A stretch of 42,877 nucleotides of DNA from Aliihoeflea aestuarii (GTDB lineage: Bacteria > Pseudomonadota > Alphaproteobacteria > Rhizobiales > Rhizobiaceae): contig NZ_JAAAMK010000016.1 of NCBI RefSeq assembly GCF_024105665.1, positions 1-42,877 of the forward strand, written 5' to 3'. Position 1 is the stretch's first letter. Every line of letters starts with the position of its first letter. Shown here piece after piece: positions 18,734 through 27,912 of the stretch. The notes beneath the pieces were generated by a model that searched no databases, was not told the DNA's origin, and saw only the letters and a program-made list of their open reading frames with translations. Position numbers and translations under genes: made by a program.

Positions 18734-19987
18734 TCAGACCGGACGCACCAGAACGTGCTTCTTCTTGCCGAGCGAGAGCTTGACGATGCCGTCCGCGGTC
18801 ACGTCGGCATCGCCGATCACCTGACGGTCGTCCGATACCGGCGCGTCGTTGATGCGCACCGCGCCGCCCTGTACATGCCGGCGCGCTTCGCCGTTCGAGC
18901 CGGCGAGACCGGCCTTGACGAAGAGGGCCAGAACGCCGACGCCGGCGCCAAGCTCGGCTTTCGCGATCTCGACGGTGGGCAGGCTTTCGGCCAAGGCGCC
19001 TTCCTCGAAGGTCTTGCGGGCCGTGTCGGCTGCCTCTTCGGCCGCCGCGCGGCCGTGCAGCATGGCCGTGACCTCGGTTGCGAGCACCTTCTTGGCGTCG
19101 TTGATTTCGGAGCCGCCAAGCGCGCCGAGCCGTGCGATCTCGTCTAACGGCATGGTCGTGTAGAGCTTCAGGAAGCGCTCGACATCGGCGTCCTCGGTGT
19201 TGCGCCAGTACTGCCAGAAATCATAGGCCGACAGCATATCCGGATTGAGCCAGATAGCGCCGTTGAGCGACTTGCCCATCTTCGCGCCGGAAGCGGTCGT
19301 CAAAAGCGGCGAGGTCAGCGCGTAGAGTTGCGGCGTGCCCATGCGATGGCCAAGATCGATACCGTTGACGATATTGCCCCACTGGTCCGAACCGCCCATC
19401 TGGAGGCGGGTGCCGTAGCGCTTGTTGAGTTCGACGAAATCGTAAGCCTGCAGCACCATGTAGTTGAATTCAAGGAAGGAAAGCGATTGCTGGCGGTCGA
19501 GCCGCAGCTTCACGCTATCGAAGGACAACATGCGGTTGACCGAGAAATGCGCACCGACGTCACGCAGGAATTCGAGGTAGTTCAGCTTGCGCAGCCAGTC
19601 GCCATTGTCGACCATCAGTGCGTCCTGCGGACCCTCGCCGAAGGACAGGTAATTGGTGAAGACGCGCTTGATCGAGGCGATGTTGTCGGCGATCGTATCC
19701 AGCGTCATCAGCTTGCGCGCTTCGTCCTTGAAGGACGGATCGCCCACCATGCCGGTGCCGCCGCCCATCAGCGCGATGGGGCGATGGCCGGTCTTCTGCA
19801 TCCAGTGCAGCATCATGATCTGGATCAGCCCGCCCGCGTGGAGGCTCGGCGCTGTCGGATCGAAGCCGATATAGGCCGTCACGGTTTCCTTCGCGAACAG
19901 ATCGTCGAGGCCGGTTTCATCCGAAATCTGGTGGATGAAGCCGCGCTCGGACAGCGTGCGCAGGAAATCGGACTTGAAGGCGGACAT
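18734..19987 (-). CDS. tyrS: tyrosyl-tRNA synthetase
   Basis: This 417-residue class I synthetase charges tRNA-Tyr. The HIGH-like motif is in [13 protein letters not shown] (about residues 42-54), the KMSKS-type loop is [10 protein letters not shown], and an S4 RNA-binding domain forms the C terminus ([19 protein letters not shown]). The length matches the bacterial TyrS type. The start [17 protein letters not shown] is the conserved one. tyrS is divergent from anmK across 101 bases, an arrangement common in alphaproteobacteria. Confidence 0.96.
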   Translation of the reverse strand: MSAFKSDFLRTLSERGFIHQISDETGLDDLFAKETVTAYIGFDPTAPSLHAGGLIQIMMLHWMQKTGHRPIALMGGGTGMVGDPSFKDEARKLMTLDTIADNIASIKRVFTNYLSFGEGPQDALMVDNGDWLRKLNYLEFLRDVGAHFSVNRMLSFDSVKLRLDRQQSLSFLEFNYMVLQAYDFVELNKRYGTRLQMGGSDQWGNIVNGIDLGHRMGTPQLYALTSPLLTTASGAKMGKSLNGAIWLNPDMLSAYDFWQYWRNTEDADVERFLKLYTTMPLDEIARLGALGGSEINDAKKVLATEVTAMLHGRAAAEEAADTARKTFEEGALAESLPTVEIAKAELGAGVGVLALFVKAGLAGSNGEARRHVQGGAVRINDAPVSDDRQVIGDADVTADGIVKLSLGKKKHVLVRPV

Positions 19988-20088
19988 CTTTCTTATCTTT
20001 CATGTCGAGTTTGACGGCCATCGAACTGACGGCGTGACGCGCGGGCTTTAGCATCCCGGGACGACGAATCACAAGAACGGACCTTGGC

Positions 20089-21192
20089 ATGGCTCTTACG
20101 CGCGCGCTTGGCTTGATGAGCGGAACGTCGATGGACGGCATCGATCTCGCTCTCGTGGATACCGATGGCGACACGGCTGTCAGCCGGGGACCGGCCATGT
20201 TCGTTGCATATGACGCCGTTTTTCGCCGACGCATCGAGGCCGGGCTCGAAGAAGCAAAGTCGATCGACAGTCGCGACGAGCGGCCGGGCGATCTGGCAGG
20301 TCTGGAACATGAACTCACGATGCGTCATGTTTCGGCGGTCGCCGCGTTTGTCGAAAAGCACGGCGCGGTCGATCTGATCGGCTTCCACGGCCAGACCGTT
20401 TTGCACCGGCCGGAACGCGCGCTGACGGTTCAACTTGGCGACGGCGCGCTGCTGGCGCGCGAGACGGGCATTCCGGTCGTCTACGACATGCGCGCAGCCG
20501 ACATGGAGGCGGGCGGGCAGGGCGCGCCGCTGGTCCCCGCCTATCACGCCGCGCTGGCGGCGTTGCTCAACGGCGTGGAACGTCCGGTCTGCTTCGTCAA
20601 TGTCGGCGGCATTTCCAACATCACCTTCGTCGCGGCGGATGGTCCGCCAGTCGCTTTCGACAGCGGCCCTGGAAACGCGCTGATCGACCAGTGGGTATCG
20701 CGCGAAGGCGGCGTGCCCTTCGACCAGAACGGCATGATCGCGAGCGAGGGTGGCATCGTGACAGGCGTCGTCAAGCGCTATCTCAAGAACCCGTTCTTCG
20801 AACGCACAGGGCCGAAATCGCTCGACCGCAACGATTTCACGCTCGAACTGGCGGCAGGGCTGGAACTGGCCGATGGCGCGCGCACATTGGCAACCGTGTC
20901 GGCTGCGGCGATTGTGAAGGCGGCGCAACATCTGCCGTCGGAGCCGAAAGTGTGGATCCTGTGCGGGGGCGGGCGCAAGAACCCGCATATCGTGGCGGAC
21001 ATGCGCATAGAAGCGGAAAAGCGCGGCGCGCAGGTTCTGCTTGCCGAGGACGTCGGCCTCGACGGCGATTCGATGGAGGCGGAAGCCTGGGCCTATCTCG
21101 CCGTTCGCGCGAAAAAGCGCCTGCCGTTCACATGGCCGACCACGACGGGGTGCCGGGTGCCAGTCACGGGCGGCGTATTGGTGTCGCCATGA
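20089..21192 (+). CDS. anmK: anhydro-N-acetylmuramic acid kinase
   Basis: This 367-residue ASKHA-fold kinase opens and phosphorylates 1,6-anhydro-MurNAc to MurNAc 6-phosphate, recycling peptidoglycan. The N-terminal phosphate loop is [14 protein letters not shown] (about residues 9-22). [23 protein letters not shown] and [11 protein letters not shown] are further family blocks, and [14 protein letters not shown] binds the nucleotide. The gene overlaps the GNAT gene by four bases (ATGA), so the two are translationally coupled. MurQ and other recycling genes are not in the window. Confidence 0.95.
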   Translation: MALTRALGLMSGTSMDGIDLALVDTDGDTAVSRGPAMFVAYDAVFRRRIEAGLEEAKSIDSRDERPGDLAGLEHELTMRHVSAVAAFVEKHGAVDLIGFHGQTVLHRPERALTVQLGDGALLARETGIPVVYDMRAADMEAGGQGAPLVPAYHAALAALLNGVERPVCFVNVGGISNITFVAADGPPVAFDSGPGNALIDQWVSREGGVPFDQNGMIASEGGIVTGVVKRYLKNPFFERTGPKSLDRNDFTLELAAGLELADGARTLATVSAAAIVKAAQHLPSEPKVWILCGGGRKNPHIVADMRIEAEKRGAQVLLAEDVGLDGDSMEAEAWAYLAVRAKKRLPFTWPTTTGCRVPVTGGVLVSP

Positions 21193-21719
21193 CGGGACGC
21201 GATTTTCCGAATGCCGTTCTGGTCACGGAGCGTCTGGTGCTTTTGCCGTGGGACGCCGCCGACATCGATCTGGTGGCCGAATTGCACGGTTCGAAAGAGG
21301 TTAATCGATATCTGTCGGGTGCGGGAAAGGCGTGGGCTCGGGAAGATGCCGTTCGAGCGATGGAGAAGTGGATGGGCGAGCACGAGGCTCTGGGTATAGG
21401 CAAGCTGAAGCTTGTCGAGCGCAGTTCGGGGCGCTTCGTCGGACGTGCAGGATTTTCGCCCTATGGCGCGCCTGCGACATTCGAACTGGGCTTTACGATC
21501 GCGCCGTCGTTCTGGGGCCAGGGGTACGCCACCGAGATTGCGAAAGGTCTGGCCAACTGGTTCTTTGATACCGGCAAGGGCGCAAGATTCATCGCGTTCG
21601 CGCATCCGGACAATGCGGCCTCGCTCGGTGTCATCGCCAAACTTGGCATGCGCCGATCAGGCACCGTCAAAGTCGGTGCGGTCGATTTCCTGAATTTCGA
21701 ACGATCCGCCGATACTTAA
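21189..21719 (+). CDS. GNAT family N-acetyltransferase (RimJ/RimL-like)
   Basis: This 176-residue acetyltransferase of the RimJ/RimL type has an N-terminal block [19 protein letters not shown]. The acetyl-CoA loop region is [21 protein letters not shown], and [18 protein letters not shown] is the usual C-terminal motif. It starts at the ATG in the ATGA that overlaps the anmK stop. It probably acetylates an amino group on a protein or small molecule; the substrate is unknown, though coupling to anmK hints at cell-wall recycling. Its stop overlaps the stop of the opposite-strand YegP-like gene. Confidence 0.9.
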   Translation: MTGRDFPNAVLVTERLVLLPWDAADIDLVAELHGSKEVNRYLSGAGKAWAREDAVRAMEKWMGEHEALGIGKLKLVERSSGRFVGRAGFSPYGAPATFELGFTIAPSFWGQGYATEIAKGLANWFFDTGKGARFIAFAHPDNAASLGVIAKLGMRRSGTVKVGAVDFLNFERSADT

Positions 21720-22036
21720 GCCGGCGCGGCAGCCGCCTTGGTCTTGGAAGCGGTCTTCGCCTTGACGGGCGACTTCGACTTCGCGGCGGTTTTGGCTTTC
21801 GGTGCCGCCTTCGGCTTGGCGCTTGCCTTGGCCTTGGGTGCGGCCGCTGCCTTCGGAGTGGCGCTCATATCGTCGACGGCGGCCTCGGGCGCGTTCTTCT
21901 TGATCGAATCGATCGCCTTTACGGCCGAAGCCTTCGACTTGTAACCTTCCGACGAGAACATGATCTCGCCATTGCCTGCGCGAAAGCGGAAGCGGCTTTC
22001 GCCCTTCTTGTCCTTGTAGATTTCGAACTTGTGCAT
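21716..22036 (-). CDS. YegP-like DUF1508 protein with Lys/Ala/Pro-rich tail
   Basis: This 106-residue protein has one DUF1508 repeat at residues 1-45 (FEIYKDKKGESRFRFRAGNG, then SSEGYKSKASAVKAIDSIKK). The low-complexity tail from about residue 60 is built from Lys, Ala and Pro and resembles eukaryotic histone H1 or bacterial AlgP/HU tails. Such tails bind DNA or RNA non-specifically. The N-terminal domain is a small alpha/beta fold of unknown function. GAGGGG upstream fits the ATG at 22036. The stop TAA shares the palindrome TTAA with the stop of the convergent GNAT gene. Confidence 0.88.
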   Translation of the reverse strand: MHKFEIYKDKKGESRFRFRAGNGEIMFSSEGYKSKASAVKAIDSIKKNAPEAAVDDMSATPKAAAAPKAKASAKPKAAPKAKTAAKSKSPVKAKTASKTKAAAAPA

Positions 22037-22116
22037 GCCCGATCCCCTCGAACGTCTGGTTGACGTTCGAAAGGTGCCATGAGTCCGGCGTTCAGTCGAG
22101 AAAAATTGACGCTACG

Positions 22117-22791
22117 TCAGCGAAGGCGTTTCGGCTTGGGGTCGGCGAGTTCGCCGTTGAGCCTGCGGTCGAGATAGTCCGAGCATTCCTCGATTAAGGT
22201 GTCGCCATGATTGGCGAAGAAATGGTTCGCGCCTTCGAGCGTCTTCTGCGTGATCGTGATGCCCTTTTGCGTGTGCAACTTGTCGACCAGAACCTGCACG
22301 TCCTTGGGCGGCGCAACCCGGTCGGAATCGCCGTGGATGATGAGCCCGGATGACGGGCAGGGCGCCAGGAACGAGAAATCGTAGGTGTTGGGCTGGGGCG
22401 CGATGGACATGAAGCCCTCGATCTCCGGGCGGCGCATCAAAAGCTGCATGCCGATCCACGCGCCGAACGAGTAGCCCGCAACCCAGCAGCTTTTCGAATC
22501 GGGATGAAGCGACTGCACCCAGTCGAGCGCGGCGGCGGCGTCGGACAATTCGCCCGAACCGTGGTCGAATTCGCCCTGGCTGCGGCCGATGCTGCGGAAG
22601 TTGAAGCGCAGGACGGTGAAGTCGCGCTTCTGGAACATGTAGAAGAGGTCATAGACGATCTTGTTGTTCATCGTCCCGCCGAACTGCGGATGCGGATGCA
22701 GAACGATCGCGATCGGCGCATTCTTCTCCTTGGAAGGCTGATAGCGACCTTCAAGGCGTCCGGCCGGACCTGCGAAAATGACCTCGGGCAT
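22117..22791 (-). CDS. alpha/beta hydrolase (dienelactone hydrolase-like)
   Basis: This is a 224-residue cytoplasmic serine hydrolase. VLHPHPQFGGTMNNK supplies the oxyanion region, S108 in GYSFGAW is the nucleophile, and IHGDSDRVAPP and EGANHFF carry the aspartate and histidine. This family is widespread in proteobacteria and its substrates are unknown. The ATG at 22791 is supported by TGGAG 7 bases upstream; extending the frame further gives an Arg/Ala-rich sequence of non-coding character. It is divergent from the SUF operon and shares the intergenic region that holds the iron control element. Confidence 0.9.
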   Translation of the reverse strand: MPEVIFAGPAGRLEGRYQPSKEKNAPIAIVLHPHPQFGGTMNNKIVYDLFYMFQKRDFTVLRFNFRSIGRSQGEFDHGSGELSDAAAALDWVQSLHPDSKSCWVAGYSFGAWIGMQLLMRRPEIEGFMSIAPQPNTYDFSFLAPCPSSGLIIHGDSDRVAPPKDVQVLVDKLHTQKGITITQKTLEGANHFFANHGDTLIEECSDYLDRRLNGELADPKPKRLR

Positions 22792-22887
22792 GGGATACTC
22801 CAGTTGAACCGCTTGTCGCGAGCCGCGGAAGCCTCGTGAGGGAGAGTTCGGGGCTTGACGCGGAGCGGGCGTCTCCATAGAAACTAG

Positions 22888-22904
22888 TTTAGAATTATTC
22901 AAAA
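22888..22904. promoter_or_regulatory. candidate Irr box (iron control element)
   Basis: TTTAGAATTATTCAAAA fits the alphaproteobacterial ICE pattern TTTAGAA-N3-TTCTAAA with one mismatch. It ends 12 bases upstream of the candidate -35 box of the SUF operon. Irr, a Fur-family haem-responsive regulator, is known to control suf genes in Rhizobiales. The box lies 96 bases from the divergent hydrolase start and could act on both genes. Confidence 0.7.
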
Positions 22905-22916
22905 GTAGCGTGCAGG

Positions 22917-22946
22917 TTGCCGCTCTTTTCGCAAAGCGCGTAGATA
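22917..22946 (+). promoter_or_regulatory. candidate promoter of the SUF operon
   Basis: TTGCCG (22917-22922) and TAGATA (22941-22946) are separated by 18 bases and resemble a sigma-70 promoter. The iron control element lies just upstream. The predicted leader to the first start at 23024 is about 70 bases. Confidence 0.45.
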
Positions 22947-23023
22947 GGACGGCTCGCCTTGCGAATTCAAGGAAATAACGCCGCCCTCCGTCTGCCTGGA
23001 ACGAATCGGACCCGAACGCAATC

Positions 23024-24178
23024 ATGGCTCGCCCCCGCGCCTATCTCGACTGGAACGCCAGCGCCCCTCTGTTATCGGAGGCGCGGGACGCGATCGTTGC
23101 GGGCCTCGACCTGACGGCAAATCCGTCTTCGGTCCATGCGGAAGGGCGTTCGGCGCGGCAGATGGTGGAGGCCGCCCGGCGCGACGTGGCCGCGTTGTGC
23201 AATGCCAAGCCGGATCATGTCGTCTTTACGTCCGGGGCGAGCGAGGCCGTCGCACTCGTCCTTACGCCGAACTGGCGCATGGGCCGCGCGGCCCTGACCT
23301 ATTCGAAGCTTTATACCTCGACCACTGACCATTCGATCGTCATCGGCGGCGGGCGATTCGCCAAGGGCGATGTTGTCGAACTGCCGGTCGATGGAAACGG
23401 CATTCTCGATCTCGGCGTTCTTGCCGACGCCTTGGCCGCCCATGACAAGTCGGCCGGTTTGCCGCTGGTCGCGATCCATCTTGCCAATAACGAGACAGGT
23501 GTCGTTCAGCCGGGGGCGAAGATCGCGAAAATCGTGCACGATGCCGGTGGTGTGCTGGTTCTCGATGCCGTTCAGGCGGGTGGTCGCGTTTCTCTCGATA
23601 TTGCAGAGCTTTGCGCGGATTTCCTGATTCTCGCTGCGCACAAGATCGGCGGGCCGAAAGGGGCCGGGGCGCTGGTCGGCAAGAGCGATGTCCTCATGCC
23701 CGAACCGATTGCGACAGGTGGCGGGCAGGAGCGCGGGCATCGGGCCGGAACGGAGAACTATGCAGCTTTGGCAGGGTTCGGAGCGGCGGCGCGGGTCGCG
23801 CTGGAAAATTTGCCGCGTGCCGACGAGCTTCGCCGCAGGCGCGATGATTTGCAGGTGGCGATCCTCGAGATCGTGCCGGACGCCATCGTGTTCGGCTCGG
23901 GCGCGGATCGGTTGTGCAACACGATCTTCTTTGCGATTCCCGGCGTGAAGGCCGAGACCGCGCAGATCGTCTTCGATCTTGCCGGTGTCGCCGTTTCTTC
24001 CGGCTCGGCCTGTTCGTCCGGCAAGGTCGGCGCGAGCCGCGTCTTGAAAGCCATGGGCTTTGGTGAGGACGTCAGCGGCATTCGTGTCTCGATTGGCCAT
24101 GCGACGAGCGATATGGAGATCGCCGCTTTCACGGACGCGCTGCGGCAGTTCGTAAGCCGGCGGCAAACGGCCGCCTGA
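23024..24178 (+). CDS. NifS/IscS-like cysteine desulfurase, first gene of the SUF operon
   Basis: This 384-residue class V aminotransferase-fold enzyme removes sulfur from cysteine to form a persulfide for cluster assembly. The PLP lysine is K207 in LAAHKIGGPKG, and the catalytic cysteine is C330 in the loop SSGSACSSGKVG, the group I (NifS/IscS) pattern. This differs from the SufS at 27905, which has the group II cysteine loop. In Rhizobiales this gene is sometimes called sufS2. The ribosome site is weak, but ATG at 23024 gives MARPRAYLDWNASAP, the expected start. A 144-base gap separates it from sufB. Confidence 0.93.
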   Translation: MARPRAYLDWNASAPLLSEARDAIVAGLDLTANPSSVHAEGRSARQMVEAARRDVAALCNAKPDHVVFTSGASEAVALVLTPNWRMGRAALTYSKLYTSTTDHSIVIGGGRFAKGDVVELPVDGNGILDLGVLADALAAHDKSAGLPLVAIHLANNETGVVQPGAKIAKIVHDAGGVLVLDAVQAGGRVSLDIAELCADFLILAAHKIGGPKGAGALVGKSDVLMPEPIATGGGQERGHRAGTENYAALAGFGAAARVALENLPRADELRRRRDDLQVAILEIVPDAIVFGSGADRLCNTIFFAIPGVKAETAQIVFDLAGVAVSSGSACSSGKVGASRVLKAMGFGEDVSGIRVSIGHATSDMEIAAFTDALRQFVSRRQTAA

Positions 24179-24322
24179 GCGCGGAAAAATTGATGTTTTC
24201 GGCGCATATGCGCGTGCATTTGCCGGAAGCCGACACTATGTAGGGCGCATTCAGCCACATTGGCCGCGAATGCGAAATCGACAACTGCCGGGCCTTGACC
24301 CCGGCCTGGATGGAGAGCGCTG

Positions 24323-25834
24323 ATGCCTGCCGTGCAGGAGACCATCGACCAGGTCCGCAAGATTGACGTGGACCAGTATAAATACGGATTCGAGTCCGAC
24401 ATCGAGATGGACAAGGCCCCCAAGGGCCTGAACGAGGATATCATCCGGTTCATCTCGGCCAAGAAGGACGAGCCGCAGTGGATGCTGGACTGGCGTCTGG
24501 CCGCCTACCGACGTTGGCTCACGCTGGATGAGCCGACCTGGGCGCGCGTCGACTATCCGAAGATCGACTTCCAGGACATCCACTATTACGCCGCGCCGAA
24601 GAACCAGACCGGGCCGAAGTCGCTCGACGAGGTCGATCCCGAGCTGCTGCGCGTTTACGAGAAGCTGGGCATTCCGTTGCGCGAGCAGGAAATTCTCGCC
24701 GGCGTCCAGATGGACGAAGATGAGGATGTCGCGAACGACAACGTCTACAAGTCGGGCCGCGTGGCTGTCGACGCCGTGTTCGATTCGATTTCGGTCGTCA
24801 CCACCTTCAAGAAGGAACTAGCGGCTGCCGGCGTGATCTTCTGCTCGATCTCGGAAGCGATCCGCGAGCATCCCGAACTGGTGCAGAAATATCTCGGCTC
24901 GGTCGTTCCGACGTCGGACAATTATTACGCCACGCTGAATTCTGCGGTCTTCACGGACGGCTCGTTCGTCTTCGTGCCCAAGGGCGTTCGCTGCCCGATG
25001 GAGCTGTCGACCTATTTCCGCATCAACGAGAAGAACACCGGCCAGTTTGAGCGCACGCTGATCATCTGCGAGGATGGTGCGTACGTTTCTTACCTCGAAG
25101 GCTGCACCGCGCCGCAGCGCGACGAAAACCAGCTTCACGCAGCCGTCGTCGAACTCGTTGCGCTCGACGATGCCGAGATCAAATACTCCACCGTCCAGAA
25201 CTGGTATCCGGGCGACAAGGACGGCAAGGGCGGCATCTACAATTTCGTCACCAAGCGCGGCGACTGCCGCGGCGACCGCTCGAAGATTTCTTGGACGCAG
25301 GTCGAGACCGGCTCGGCAATCACCTGGAAATACCCGTCCTGTATCCTGCGCGGCGACGACAGCCGCGGCGAGTTCTATTCGATCGCGGTGTCGAACGGCC
25401 ACCAGCAGATCGATAGCGGCACCAAGATGATCCATCTGGGCAAGAACACGTCGAGCCGCATCATCTCCAAGGGTATCTCGGCCGGACAGTCGAACAATAC
25501 ATATCGCGGTCAGGTCTCGGCGCATCGCAAGGCGACCAACGCGCGCAACTTCACCCAGTGCGATTCGCTGCTGATCGGCAACGATTGCGGCGCGCACACC
25601 GTGCCTTACATCGAGGCGAAAAACGCGACGGCCCAGTTCGAGCACGAGGCGACGACGTCGAAGATTTCGGAAGACCAGCTCTTCTACGTCATGCAGCGTG
25701 GCATTCCCGAAGAGGAAGCCATCGCGCTCATCGTCAACGGCTTCGTCAAGGACGTGATCCAGGAACTGCCGATGGAGTTCGCCGTCGAGGCGCAAAAGCT
25801 CATCGGTATCTCTCTCGAAGGCTCGGTCGGCTGA
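24323..25834 (+). CDS. sufB: Fe-S cluster scaffold protein SufB
   Basis: SufB forms the SufBC2D scaffold on which Fe-S clusters are built and receives sulfur from SufS. At 503 residues it has the usual length. Conserved blocks include [18 protein letters not shown] near the N terminus, [39 protein letters not shown], and the C-terminal beta-helix region [18 protein letters not shown] with [22 protein letters not shown] lies 6 bases before the ATG. A 42-base gap leads to sufC. Confidence 0.97.
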   Translation: MPAVQETIDQVRKIDVDQYKYGFESDIEMDKAPKGLNEDIIRFISAKKDEPQWMLDWRLAAYRRWLTLDEPTWARVDYPKIDFQDIHYYAAPKNQTGPKSLDEVDPELLRVYEKLGIPLREQEILAGVQMDEDEDVANDNVYKSGRVAVDAVFDSISVVTTFKKELAAAGVIFCSISEAIREHPELVQKYLGSVVPTSDNYYATLNSAVFTDGSFVFVPKGVRCPMELSTYFRINEKNTGQFERTLIICEDGAYVSYLEGCTAPQRDENQLHAAVVELVALDDAEIKYSTVQNWYPGDKDGKGGIYNFVTKRGDCRGDRSKISWTQVETGSAITWKYPSCILRGDDSRGEFYSIAVSNGHQQIDSGTKMIHLGKNTSSRIISKGISAGQSNNTYRGQVSAHRKATNARNFTQCDSLLIGNDCGAHTVPYIEAKNATAQFEHEATTSKISEDQLFYVMQRGIPEEEAIALIVNGFVKDVIQELPMEFAVEAQKLIGISLEGSVG

Positions 25835-25876
25835 TCCTCCATCGCCGCCGCACGCAAGATACGCAGGAATTCGAAT

Positions 25877-26632
25877 ATGCTTGAAATCAAGAACCTTCAC
25901 GCCCGCATCGCCGAGGACGGCACCGAGATCATTCGTGGTCTGAACCTGACCGTGAACAAGGGCGAAGTCGCCGCCATCATGGGGCCGAATGGCTCGGGCA
26001 AGTCGACGCTGTCCTACATCCTTGCCGGGCGCGAGGATTACGAAGTGACCGAGGGCGACATTCTCTACAACGGCGAGTCGATCCTCGAGATGGACCCCGC
26101 CGAGCGCGCTGCGTCCGGGATCTTCCTCGCGTTCCAGTATCCGATGGAAATACCGGGCGTCGCCACGATGGAGTTCCTGAAGGTGGCGATGAACTCGCAG
26201 CGCAAGGCGCGCGGTGAGGACGAGTTGAAGATTCCCGAATTCATCAAGCGCGTGAAGGAAAATGCGGCTGATCTCAACATCGACATGGCGATGCTCAAGC
26301 GCCCGTTGAATGTCGGCTTTTCGGGCGGCGAGAAGAAGCGCGCCGAAATCCTCCAGATGAAGCTTCTGGAGCCAAAATTGTGCGTGCTCGACGAGACCGA
26401 TTCCGGCCTCGACATCGACGCTTTGAAGATCGTGGCGGACGGCGTCAATTCGCTGCGCTCGCCGGATCGCGCATTTGTCGTCATCACGCACTATCAGCGC
26501 CTGCTCGATTATATCGTGCCGGACACGGTGCATGTGCTGTCGCGCGGGCAGGTCGTGAAGTCGGGCGACAAGAGCCTGGCGCTCGAGCTTGAGAAGAACG
26601 GCTATGCCGGCATCATCGGCGAAGCTGCCTGA
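25877..26632 (+). CDS. sufC: Fe-S cluster assembly ATPase SufC
   Basis: SufC is the ABC-type ATPase of the SufBC2D complex and drives conformational change during cluster assembly. Walker A is GPNGSGKST (residues 36-44), the Q-loop is FLAFQYPMEIPGV, the signature is FSGGEKKRAEILQM, and Walker B is LCVLDETDSGLDID. The 251-residue length is typical. There is no membrane-spanning segment, as expected for this soluble ABC protein. AGGAATTC is the likely ribosome site. Confidence 0.97.
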   Translation: MLEIKNLHARIAEDGTEIIRGLNLTVNKGEVAAIMGPNGSGKSTLSYILAGREDYEVTEGDILYNGESILEMDPAERAASGIFLAFQYPMEIPGVATMEFLKVAMNSQRKARGEDELKIPEFIKRVKENAADLNIDMAMLKRPLNVGFSGGEKKRAEILQMKLLEPKLCVLDETDSGLDIDALKIVADGVNSLRSPDRAFVVITHYQRLLDYIVPDTVHVLSRGQVVKSGDKSLALELEKNGYAGIIGEAA

Positions 26633-26646
26633 GGCGAGGTGTAGAG

Positions 26647-27912
26647 ATGAACGTTCATGCAACACCGAAGCTGACCAGCGCCGAAGAGGCGCTGATCGAA
26701 GGCTTCCAGACCCGTAAGGGCGCGCTGGTCGGCTCGCCTGACGTGGCGGCACGGCGCGATGAGGCGGCAGGCGTTCTGAAGGCCGGCCTGCCGACGCGGC
26801 GCGTCGAGGCGTGGCACTACACGGACCTTCGCCGTCTGCTCGCGACCGTGCCGGCTGATGGCGGCAAGGGCGATGCGGCCGCTGTCGAACCCTTGATCGA
26901 GGGATCGACCGTGCTGGCCGTTCTCGACGGCAAAGCGAATGGAACGCAAGTGCCGCAAGGCGTTCGGCTAGAAAAGGTCGCCGACCGACTGATGAGCGGC
27001 GCGCTTGCGGCCGATCTCGCCCCGGTTCATGCCGATGACACCGTCGGCGCGATCAACACGGCCTTCGTGACCGATGGGTATGTGCTGGAAATCGAGGAGG
27101 GTGCGGACATCGCCGCGCCGATCGAATTGCAGAACATTCATTCCGGCGGACAGGTTCATAGCCGCTTTGCCGTCAAGGTCGGCAAGGGGGCGAAGGTGAC
27201 GATCGTCGAACGCCAGACCGGCTCGGTCGATGCGCTGGTTTCATCCATTTCGGATCTCGATGTCGCCGACGGCGCAACCGTAAACTGGCTGATCGTTCAA
27301 GATCAGCCGAAGGACGCCACGCATTTCGGTCAGATTCGTGGGCGCTTCGGCGCGCATTCCGACGTGACGATTTTCCTCATGAACACCGGCGCGAAGCTGG
27401 TGCGTCAGGAAGTGCATGTCGTGGCAGCGGGCGAGGAATCGCAGTTCCGCCTGCGCGGCGTCAATCTTCTCGGCGGCGAGACGCATTGCGACGTGACCAT
27501 GGTGCTCGACCATGCCGCCCCGCACACGACCTCGACGGAAATCATCCGCAACGTCATCACCGACAAGGCGCATGGCGTGTTCCAGGGTCAGATTCGCGTC
27601 GACCGCCTTGCGCAGAAGACCGACGCCAAGATGGCCTGCAACACGCTGCTCTTGTCCGACGATGGCGAATTCTCGACCAAGCCGGAATTGGAAATCTTCG
27701 CCGACGACGTGGCCTGCGGTCATGGCGCGACCGTGACGGAGATCGACCACGACCATCTTTTCTACCTGATGGCGCGGGGCGTCGAGGAAAAGCTGGCGCG
27801 GGGTCTTCTGGTTAAGGCGTTCCTGCGCGAGGTTATCGAGGAACTGGACGACGAGGCGATTGTCGAAGCGCTGGAGGCGCGTCTGGAAGCCTGGTTCGCC
27901 GCACATGGCTAG
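26647..27912 (+). CDS. sufD: Fe-S cluster assembly protein SufD
   Basis: SufD is a paralogue of SufB and the third part of the scaffold complex; it is required for iron entry. The 421-residue protein shows the conserved RRVEAWHYTDLR near the N terminus. In the C-terminal region it carries LRGVNLLGGETHCDVTMVLDH, KTDAKMACNTLLLSDDGE and ADDVACGHGATVTEID, which correspond to SufB sequences. GAGGTGTAGAG precedes the ATG. Its stop overlaps the sufS start by 8 bases, so sufS is probably translated by reinitiation. Confidence 0.96.
   Translation: MNVHATPKLTSAEEALIEGFQTRKGALVGSPDVAARRDEAAGVLKAGLPTRRVEAWHYTDLRRLLATVPADGGKGDAAAVEPLIEGSTVLAVLDGKANGTQVPQGVRLEKVADRLMSGALAADLAPVHADDTVGAINTAFVTDGYVLEIEEGADIAAPIELQNIHSGGQVHSRFAVKVGKGAKVTIVERQTGSVDALVSSISDLDVADGATVNWLIVQDQPKDATHFGQIRGRFGAHSDVTIFLMNTGAKLVRQEVHVVAAGEESQFRLRGVNLLGGETHCDVTMVLDHAAPHTTSTEIIRNVITDKAHGVFQGQIRVDRLAQKTDAKMACNTLLLSDDGEFSTKPELEIFADDVACGHGATVTEIDHDHLFYLMARGVEEKLARGLLVKAFLREVIEELDDEAIVEALEARLEAWFAAHG

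Noticed and set aside
24818-26752. A 644-codon open frame on the minus strand across sufB and sufC
   Set aside because: It is antisense to two certain genes. Its composition (Arg, His, Asp and Val rich) is the usual mirror of high-GC coding DNA, and it shows no motif.
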